NCBI RefSeq assembly: GCF_900103985.1
Contig: NZ_FNIE01000004.1
Location: 310,001 to 374,000 of the forward strand
Reading direction: 5' to 3'
DNA length: 64,000 nt
DNA from: Actinacidiphila guanduensis
GTDB taxonomy: Bacteria > Actinomycetota > Actinomycetes > Streptomycetales > Streptomycetaceae
Under the pieces are notes generated by a model. It searched no databases. It saw only the letters and a list, made by a program, of their open reading frames with translations, and was not told where the DNA came from. Each line of letters begins with the position of its first letter. The first letter of the stretch is position 1. Of the stretch, positions 57,577 to 64,000 are shown piece by piece. The position numbers and the translations under genes were made by a program.

Positions 57577-59712
57577 TCAGGCGGTCAGGCGGGCCGCGGT
57601 GCGGCCCTGCGGGGCGGCGGCCTCGCGGGCGTAGAGCTGGATCAGGTGCGGCTGGGTGTAGACCGTGCAGGTGGCGGTGGTCTCGCGCGGCGGCGAGGTG
57701 ACCGGGCCGGCGAGGATCAGCGCCTCCAACTGCCTGAGGGCGGCGGCCTCTTCGCACTCCAGGGCCGCTGCCGCCTGCGCGAGGGTGAAGGGGCGGGACA
57801 GCGGCAGGCGGGACAGGCGGCGCAGGGCGGCGCGCTGCGGGGCCGGGAGGTCCTGCCAGGCGCGGTCGAGCCGGGGGCGTACGGCCACGTCCCCGGCGGC
57901 GAGTTCGTCCAGAACGGCGTGCGGGTCGGCCAGGCGGGCGGCGTACTCGCGCAGGGGCAGGTGCCGCAGCATCGCCAGCTTCAGGCCGCTCGCCCGCACG
58001 GCCAGCGGCAGCAGCCCGCCCGCGGTGACGATCGCCTCCGCGGCGGCGGGGTCGCTCCGCAGGCGGGGGGTGCCGATGATGCGGCCGAGCAGGTCGAGCG
58101 CTTCGGGCACGTCGTAGGGCGGCGGGTCCACACGGTGGACGGGGGCGAGGCCGGCGAGGCGGGCACGCGAAGTGACGAGGGCGGCGCCGGCCCCCTCGGC
58201 GGGCAGCAGTTCGCGGACGACGGCCTCGCAGGGGACGTCGTCCAGGATCAGCAGTACCCGCCGGGCGGCGAGCCAGTCGCGCCAACGGGCCGCAGTGCCG
58301 CGGAAGTCGTCGCCCGCGTGGCCGTCGAGCCCGGCGAGCGCCGCCAGTTCGGCGAGCACCGCCTCGTGCGGCCGCGCGGAGCCGTCCGCCTCTCGGGTGC
58401 GCACCAGCAGCCGGCCGTCGGGGAAGTGGGCACGCAGCAGGTGGGCGACGCGGACGGCGAGCGCGGTCTTGCCGATTCCGGCGGGCCCGGACAGCACCGC
58501 CACCCGCCCGCCGCCGCGCACCGCTTCGGCCAGCTCGCCGACCTGCGCGACCCGCCCGGTGAAGTCGGCGGTGTCCGGGGGCAGGACGGTACGGGCCGGC
58601 GCGGCCGGGCGGGTGGCGCGGCCGGCGAGCAGGGTGCGGTAGCGCGCCTCCAGGGCGGGGCCGGGGGCCAGCCCCAACTCGCGGGCCAGGAGCCGGCGGT
58701 GACCGTCGTAGACGGCCAGCGCCTCGGCGGGGCGGCCGGCCTGCTGCAGGGCGCTCATCCGGGCGGCCTGGAGCCGTTCGCGCAGCGGGTGCCGTTCGGC
58801 GACGTCGGCCACGGCCTCCGCGAGCGCCGCGGCGTCGCTGCCGCCCGCCAACTCCGCCTCGGCCCAGTCCTCGTAGCCCGCCAGGCACCGCTCCTCCAGC
58901 CGCTCGGCCTCGACCCGCACCACGGGGGAGTCGAGCAGCCCGGCCAGGGGTCTGCCCCGCCACAGCTCCAGCGCCTGGCGCAACTGCTCGGCTGCCGCCG
59001 CGTGTTCTCCGCGCGTAGCGCGGGCGCGTGCGGAGCGGGCGAGGTCCTGGAAGCGGCCGGCGTCGAGTTCGCCGGGCGAGACGCGCAGGCGGTAGCCGCC
59101 GGATTCGCGGGTGATGCGGGGTGCGGTCGGGGACGGGGCCTGCGCGGGCCGGGCGTAGGGGGCGCTCTCGGGGCCGGCGTACGGCGTCGGCGGCTCGGGG
59201 GCCATGGTCAGGTGCGGTACGGGCAGGGCGCGGGCGGCCGTGCGGCCGGGTACGCCGGTCGGAGCGGCGGGAGAGTACGGGGGGACCGAAGCGGCCGCGG
59301 GGAACGGGACGACCGGGGCAACCGGGTGCGCCACAGCCCCCGGGAACTCCTCGGCCGTGGGCGCGGTCGCCGGGGCGGACGGGGCAGCTCGGCCGGCCAG
59401 GGGCAGGGGCGGCAGAGCGGAGGGGTCGGACACCCTTGCCCCGGCAGGGGTGTCCGGCCCCTCGGCTGCCCCCTCGTCCCCGAGCAGCTTGCGCAGCGCC
59501 GACACGTAGACCTGGAGGTTCTTGCGGGCGGTGCGCGGGGGGTCGTCCTGCCAGACCGCCTCGGTCAGCACGTCGACGGGGACCGGCCGGTTGGCGTGGC
59601 ACAGCAGCGTCGCCAGGACCAGCTGCTGCTTGAGCGGCCCCAACGGCACCGGCCGCCCGCCGATCTCCACCCGCAGCGGCCCCAGCACACCGAACCGCGC
59701 CGTGGCCTGCAT
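57577..59712 (-). CDS. SARP/AfsR-type regulator with NB-ARC domain and a Pro/Ala-rich insertion
   Basis: The protein has about 711 residues from ATG 59712. TTG 59724, with GGGAGG six bases upstream, is an equally good start. An OmpR-type DNA-binding domain (1-80) is followed by a ~118-residue Pro/Ala-rich insert (about 80-197). The end of the winged helix, ESGGYRLRV, resumes after it. Then come the BTAD (about 215-360) and an NB-ARC part with P-loop GPAGIGKT (about 408) and LLILDDV. A tetratricopeptide tail is absent. It is divergent from the lanthipeptide synthetase and is its likely activator. Confidence 0.87.
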   Translation of the reverse strand: MQATARFGVLGPLRVEIGGRPVPLGPLKQQLVLATLLCHANRPVPVDVLTEAVWQDDPPRTARKNLQVYVSALRKLLGDEGAAEGPDTPAGARVSDPSALPPLPLAGRAAPSAPATAPTAEEFPGAVAHPVAPVVPFPAAASVPPYSPAAPTGVPGRTAARALPVPHLTMAPEPPTPYAGPESAPYARPAQAPSPTAPRITRESGGYRLRVSPGELDAGRFQDLARSARARATRGEHAAAAEQLRQALELWRGRPLAGLLDSPVVRVEAERLEERCLAGYEDWAEAELAGGSDAAALAEAVADVAERHPLRERLQAARMSALQQAGRPAEALAVYDGHRRLLARELGLAPGPALEARYRTLLAGRATRPAAPARTVLPPDTADFTGRVAQVGELAEAVRGGGRVAVLSGPAGIGKTALAVRVAHLLRAHFPDGRLLVRTREADGSARPHEAVLAELAALAGLDGHAGDDFRGTAARWRDWLAARRVLLILDDVPCEAVVRELLPAEGAGAALVTSRARLAGLAPVHRVDPPPYDVPEALDLLGRIIGTPRLRSDPAAAEAIVTAGGLLPLAVRASGLKLAMLRHLPLREYAARLADPHAVLDELAAGDVAVRPRLDRAWQDLPAPQRAALRRLSRLPLSRPFTLAQAAAALECEEAAALRQLEALILAGPVTSPPRETTATCTVYTQPHLIQLYAREAAAPQGRTAARLTA

Positions 59713-59976
59713 CCACTCACCCAAGGGACCCTCCCGTCGTGGTCGGCGTTCCGACCGACGACGATCCTGCCGAGCGGCGGGGCACGCGGCATCGGGAGCC
59801 GCCCCGCATGTTCGGGTACGCAGTCCCGCCCGTTCCCCACCGCCCACCCCCGAAATGGGGTGGGTCCGGTCCCCCGTTTCCCGGCCGCGGCACGTATGAC
59901 CTGGACAGCGGCGCGGGCCGACTGGGGGCTGCGTACCCATATTTAGTCCGCGCGTTCCCTGGGCAGGCTCTGCCGC
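59713..59976. promoter_or_regulatory. Divergent promoter region of SARP and lanthipeptide synthetase
   Basis: The 264-bp gap includes an AT-rich word CATATTTAGT (about 59938-59947) some 30 bp before the synthetase start, a plausible -10 region. No precursor-peptide ORF with a Cys/Ser/Thr-rich core was recognised here. SARP-type direct heptad repeats were not evident. Confidence 0.4.
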
Positions 59977-62900
59977 ATGGATCAAGGGCACCGTACCGAC
60001 CGCGACGCCCACCACGGCCTGTGGTGGACCGGCGCGCTCACCCTGGCCGAGCGGCTGGCCGCGCCGCAGCGGCCCGCGCCGGCGGCGGACGCGACCGAAA
60101 GGCCGGCGGCCGAGGGGCGCCGGGCCCCGGCGGACAGCGGCCGCGACGGGCGCGACGACTGCGCGACCGGTGCCGCCCGTACGATACCCACGACCACGGC
60201 AGTCACACCCGTGCACCACAACCCCACGGATCCCACAACGTGGGACCCGCAGGACCCGGGCTGCCCGGCCGACGCCGGGAGCGAGGGCGCCCACCCCGCT
60301 CGGCCGACCCGGGAACCCGCGGACACGAGCAGCGCGCCCGGCTCCACCGGTGCCACGGTTCCCGCCGAGGGCAGTGGCAGCGCCACTTCGGGCTCGGGAC
60401 GGGACGCCACCGGCGTCGACCCGGCCGAAACCCCGCCCACCGCCACGGGCACCGCCCCCTCGTGCCCAAGCGCCGGTCCTTCCCTGCCCCGCTCCCCCGA
60501 ATCCGCAGACCTCACAGGCGACTTCGCCCACGCCACCGGTCCGACGACCGACCTCGCCGAACGCCGGCTGAGACGCTGGCAGGCCGACTGGTCCGCCCTG
60601 CCCCCCGAGTGGTTCGCGGGCCGCCTGGCCACCGCCGGGCTGGACACGGATCGACTCACCGCGCTCCTCGCCGAGTCGGCCGACTCCCTCGCCGCCCGGA
60701 TCCCCGAACCCGCGTGGGTCTGCGACGTCCGCCGCGTTCTGGCCGCCGCCCCGGCCAACGCCTCGCATCCCGCGGAGGATTGGCGCGAAGGCTTCGCCGT
60801 GATCCTCGCTCCCTTCGTCCAGGACGCGGCCGACCGCCTGACCGAACGCGTGGGCCCGCTGGCGGAGTTACGGTCCTGCTTCACCCGCCAGCTCGGCGCG
60901 CGCCTCGTCGCCCTCGCCCGCCGCACCCTCGTCCTCGAGCTCAATGTCCGCAGGGTCACCGGACGGCTGAGCGGGGCCACTCCCGAGGAGCGGTTCGCCG
61001 ACTACGTACGGCAGGCGGCCGAGCCGCAGGCGCTCGCCGAACTGCTCGCGGAGTACCCCGTGCTGGCCCGGCTGCTGGCTCAGGCGTGCACGCAGGCGGT
61101 CACCGTGTGGGCCGAACTGCTGGAGCACTGGGAGCGCGACCGGGCCGACGTCGTCCGGGACATCCTCGGCGGGAAGGACCCGGGCGCGCTCACCGAGGTG
61201 CGGCTGGACGCCGGGGACCGCCACCAGGGCGGCCGCGGGGTGGCGCTGCTGCGCTTCGCCTCGGGCGCCCGTCTGGTCCACAAGCCGCGCCCGCTCACCG
61301 CGCACCGGCACTTCCGCGCGGCCGTGGACTGGCTCAACTCCCGCCTGCCGGACGCGGAGTTGACGACACCGGCCGTGCTGGACCGGCCCGGCTACGGCTG
61401 GGCGGAGTTCGTCGCCGCCGACGAGTGCGCCGACACCGCGCAGGTGGACCGCTTCTACCGGCGGCTCGGCGCCCTGCTCGCGCTGCTCCACGTGCTCGGC
61501 GCCACCGACATCCACTGCGAGAACCTCGTCGCGGCCGGCGACCGGCCCGTCCTGGTCGACCTGGAGACGCTCTTCCACCCCTCGCTCGTCCCCCCGGCCG
61601 CCCTCGGCGCGGACCCCGCGCTCGACGCGCTCGGAGACTCCGTACGCCGGGTCGCCCTGCTGCCTTTCCTGGTCGTCGGCGAGCGCGGGGCGCTGGACCC
61701 TTCCGGACTCGGCGGGGACAAGGACACGGCGCTGCCGGCCGAGGTGGTGGACTGGGCGGCGCCCGGCACCGACCGGATGGCCCTGGTGCGCGGCACCGGC
61801 ATGTTCGCCGGCTCGGCCAACCGCCCGCGCCTGAACGGCGTGGACGCCGACCCGGGCGCCCATGCGGCCGCGCTGATCGAGGGGTTCGGCTCCGCCTACC
61901 GGACGATCGCCGCCCACCGCGACGAACTCGCCGCGCCCGCGGGGCTGCTGGCGGCTTTCGCCGACGACACCATCCGCGTGGTGGCCCGCAGCAGCTCCCG
62001 CTACGCCGTCCTGCTGGAGGAGTCCACGCACCCGGACGTCCTGCGGGACGCGCTCGACCGTGACCGGCTCTTCGACCTGCTGTGGCGCGAGTCGGTGGGC
62101 GACCCCCTGCGCTGGCACCTCGTTCCCGATGAGACGGCCCAGCTCTGGGCGGGCGACATCCCCCTCTTCTCCGCCACTCCGGCCGCCCCCGCCCTCACCG
62201 GCCACGCGGGTCGCCACTGGCGCGAGTCCGGACTCGACCAGGCCCGGCGGCGCCTGGCCGCGATGGGCGAGCCGGACCTGCGCACGCAGGAGTGGATCAT
62301 CCGCGCCAGCCTCGCCACCCGCAACGCCGACCGCCCGCTCCCCGCCCGGCCCGGGACGGACGCCCAGCCGGAGATGGACCCGGCACCGCTTCTTGCGCGC
62401 CCCGCAGCCGAGTCGGCGCTCCTCCCGGCGCAGCCCGGCTCGGCACCGCACGTCGTACGACCCGAAACTGACGCGGCAGCGTCCCCCGCACAGCCCGGGA
62501 CCGACCCCGTGCCACTTCCCCCCCGATCCGACGCCTCCCCGGCACCCTTCTCCGCGCAACTCGAAGCCGAGCCGGGACCGCTCCCCGCACAACCCGTTGC
62601 CGCGGTGCACCGCCTGGCGGAAGGTCCGGCGAAGGGGGCTACGCGCGGAGAACCGTCCCGGCCGAAGTCCGCACCGGGGACCGCTGCCCGGACGCCCGGC
62701 AGCGGGGGAAGCCCGCAACCCACCGCGGCAGCCGACGAAGTGCCGTACCCGGCGTCCGTCTCCAAGGCACACAGCGGCGAACCCGCTTCGGGAACCGCGG
62801 CCCCGCGGCAGGGCGGTGACCCGCGACACAGCCCGGCCCGGCCCCCGCACACCCCGCCTGACGCGCCCTCCCCCGTCCGGCCCCGGCCCGCCGCATCCGG

Positions 62901-64000
62901 CCGAGGGCGCCCGCCCACAGACGCAGTACCTGCCGCCGGCACGGTCACCGCGCCCGACCCCGCGCAACTCCTCGCCGCCGCAACCCGGCTGGCCGACGAC
63001 CTGCTCGTAAGCGCCCACCGCAACGGGCGGCGGATCAACTGGCTGGGGCTGGAGCGGGACGAGGACGGGCACCTGACGGTCGCCCCCCAGGGAGCGGGGC
63101 TCGGCGACGGGTACACCGGGACCGCGCTGTTCCTCGCCGAGACCGCCGCGCTGGCCGGCACCGAGCGGCACGCCGAAGCGGCACGCAGCGCGATCGCTCC
63201 CGTACCCGAACTGCTCGACCTGCTCGCCGAAGTCCCCGACCACCTCGACGTAGTGGGCAACGGTGCCTTCACCGGCCTCGGCGGCATCGCCTGGGCGCTC
63301 ACCCGCCTCGCCCATGTGCTGGACGACAAGGAGGTGGCCGGCTGGGCCGAGCAGGCCGTCGCGCTGGCCGCGGCGGTGCCGCCCGGCGGGGAGTGGAACG
63401 TCGCGAGCGGCGACGCGGGCTGCCTCGCGGCCATGGTCGCCCTCAACGAGGCGGGTTCGACACCCGTATGGACAGTGGCCGCAGCCTGCGCGGAGCGGCT
63501 CGCCGCAATGTTCGTACCCGGCGGGCGGGTTGCCGTAGAGCCGGGCGGTACGGCCGTACGCACGGCCGCCGTTGGGCACGAGGCAGCGCCCGTGGGCGAG
63601 TTCGCCACCCAGCCCGGCTCGCGCCGCACCGGCGCCCGCCCCGCACCGCCGGCAGCGGGCCACCGCACCGACGACGCCACTCCCCCACCGCACGCGGCCC
63701 ACACCTCACGTCCCGCCCCCCGCGGACCCGTTGAGCACGACCCCGCCTCCGGCCCCGTGCACCACCCATCCCCCGCCGCCTCCGGCGGGCTCCTCACCGG
63801 CGCCGCCGGGGCCGGCTGGGCGCTGCGCCGCTTCGCCGCCGCCGGTGGCGGCGAGGGCTACGAGGAATACGGCGTGCGGCTGCTCCGCGGGTGCCTCGCC
63901 GGCCTGCCCGGGAATGCCGCGCCGGCCGAACTCCTCGGCACCGCGCTGGCGTCGGGCAGCGGCGGGCACCCGGACCTCGACGCCCACCTGTCCCGTACCG
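59977..64000 (+). CDS. Class II lanthipeptide synthetase (LanM), 3' end outside window
   Basis: At least 1341 residues from ATG 59977; the frame is open to the window edge. The dehydratase domain has the lipid-kinase-like catalytic set Lys436, Asp511, His513, Asn516, Asp528 and Glu530, the last five with the same spacing as in CylM. The LanC-like cyclase begins near residue 1000 (GDGYTGTALFLAE). The zinc-binding CHG region is beyond the edge. Three Pro/Ala-rich inserts lie at about 34-192, 787-992 and 1185-1269, so the protein is much longer than the usual ~1000 residues. Codon 298 is TTA (60868-60870), implying bldA dependence. No precursor gene is visible in the window. Confidence 0.9.
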   Translation, partial: MDQGHRTDRDAHHGLWWTGALTLAERLAAPQRPAPAADATERPAAEGRRAPADSGRDGRDDCATGAARTIPTTTAVTPVHHNPTDPTTWDPQDPGCPADAGSEGAHPARPTREPADTSSAPGSTGATVPAEGSGSATSGSGRDATGVDPAETPPTATGTAPSCPSAGPSLPRSPESADLTGDFAHATGPTTDLAERRLRRWQADWSALPPEWFAGRLATAGLDTDRLTALLAESADSLAARIPEPAWVCDVRRVLAAAPANASHPAEDWREGFAVILAPFVQDAADRLTERVGPLAELRSCFTRQLGARLVALARRTLVLELNVRRVTGRLSGATPEERFADYVRQAAEPQALAELLAEYPVLARLLAQACTQAVTVWAELLEHWERDRADVVRDILGGKDPGALTEVRLDAGDRHQGGRGVALLRFASGARLVHKPRPLTAHRHFRAAVDWLNSRLPDAELTTPAVLDRPGYGWAEFVAADECADTAQVDRFYRRLGALLALLHVLGATDIHCENLVAAGDRPVLVDLETLFHPSLVPPAALGADPALDALGDSVRRVALLPFLVVGERGALDPSGLGGDKDTALPAEVVDWAAPGTDRMALVRGTGMFAGSANRPRLNGVDADPGAHAAALIEGFGSAYRTIAAHRDELAAPAGLLAAFADDTIRVVARSSSRYAVLLEESTHPDVLRDALDRDRLFDLLWRESVGDPLRWHLVPDETAQLWAGDIPLFSATPAAPALTGHAGRHWRESGLDQARRRLAAMGEPDLRTQEWIIRASLATRNADRPLPARPGTDAQPEMDPAPLLARPAAESALLPAQPGSAPHVVRPETDAAASPAQPGTDPVPLPPRSDASPAPFSAQLEAEPGPLPAQPVAAVHRLAEGPAKGATRGEPSRPKSAPGTAARTPGSGGSPQPTAAADEVPYPASVSKAHSGEPASGTAAPRQGGDPRHSPARPPHTPPDAPSPVRPRPAASGRGRPPTDAVPAAGTVTAPDPAQLLAAATRLADDLLVSAHRNGRRINWLGLERDEDGHLTVAPQGAGLGDGYTGTALFLAETAALAGTERHAEAARSAIAPVPELLDLLAEVPDHLDVVGNGAFTGLGGIAWALTRLAHVLDDKEVAGWAEQAVALAAAVPPGGEWNVASGDAGCLAAMVALNEAGSTPVWTVAAACAERLAAMFVPGGRVAVEPGGTAVRTAAVGHEAAPVGEFATQPGSRRTGARPAPPAAGHRTDDATPPPHAAHTSRPAPRGPVEHDPASGPVHHPSPAASGGLLTGAAGAGWALRRFAAAGGGEGYEEYGVRLLRGCLAGLPGNAAPAELLGTALASGSGGHPDLDAHLSRT

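Noticed and set aside
59739..62063. 774-residue + strand open frame overlapping the lanthipeptide synthetase
   Set aside because: Arg/Pro-rich out-of-frame translation of the LanM gene; the LanM frame has the catalytic motifs.
60868..63702. 944-residue minus-strand open frame opposite LanM
   Set aside because: Antisense shadow with Gly/Ala/Arg/Val composition and no motif.

Overview
The window is very GC-rich with strong third-position GC bias, ATG/GTG/TTG starts, frequent 4-nt start/stop overlaps and two rare in-frame TTA codons. With its density of secondary-metabolite genes (type I and type III PKS, SARP and LuxR regulators, lanthipeptide synthetase), this points to Streptomyces or a close relative. 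Function calls come from reading motifs in the translated sequence; no database search was run.

Region 1 (1-34.1 kb) is a halogenated pyrrole-polyketide cluster. A roughly 24-kb leftward operon and a rightward operon diverge from one control region (29379-29947). Together they encode the whole pyoluteorin-type starter pathway: prolyl-AMP ligase, carrier protein, acyl-CoA-dehydrogenase-like prolyl oxidase and PltA-type halogenase. Two type I PKS proteins carry three modules: KS-AT-ACP, KS-AT-(dead DH)-(dead KR)-ACP and KS-AT-KR-ACP. This is the reduction pattern needed for a 2,6-dihydroxyphenyl pyrrolyl ketone. The same operon carries two more flavin-halogenase homologues (one missing hallmark residues), a flavin reductase, a fatty acyl-AMP ligase and acyl-CoA carboxylase beta and epsilon subunits. 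Together with unusual AT motifs these suggest an alkylmalonyl extender, so an alkylated, chlorinated pyrrolyl-resorcinol of the armeniaspirol/streptopyrrole kind is the working hypothesis. A TetR-controlled ABC exporter and a degenerate adenylation-ACP protein (cut by the window edge) lie to the left. A LuxR-type regulator with a TTA codon closes the right side.

Region 2 (34.7-45.1 kb) holds a CPA2-type antiporter, a repeat-containing lipoprotein and an srsABC-like type III PKS / methyltransferase / flavin hydroxylase operon divergent from a UbiA prenyltransferase and a membrane protein. It also holds a PEBP-like protein, a MarR-MFS pair and a DUF4331 protein.

Region 3 (45.4-57.3 kb) looks like a compact, unfamiliar cluster. 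It contains a methyltransferase, an ATP-grasp enzyme, a fused double ATP-grasp enzyme and a free-standing condensation-domain protein. These diverge from a luciferase-like monooxygenase with its flavin reductase. Next to them is an ABC importer of the NitT/TauT type with a RutA-like monooxygenase. A 69-bp repeat leaves a 28-codon stub of a duplicated ATP-grasp start.

Region 4 (57.6-64 kb) has a SARP/NB-ARC regulator divergent from a class II lanthipeptide synthetase that runs off the window. Both proteins carry long Pro/Ala-rich insertions inside or between conserved domains.
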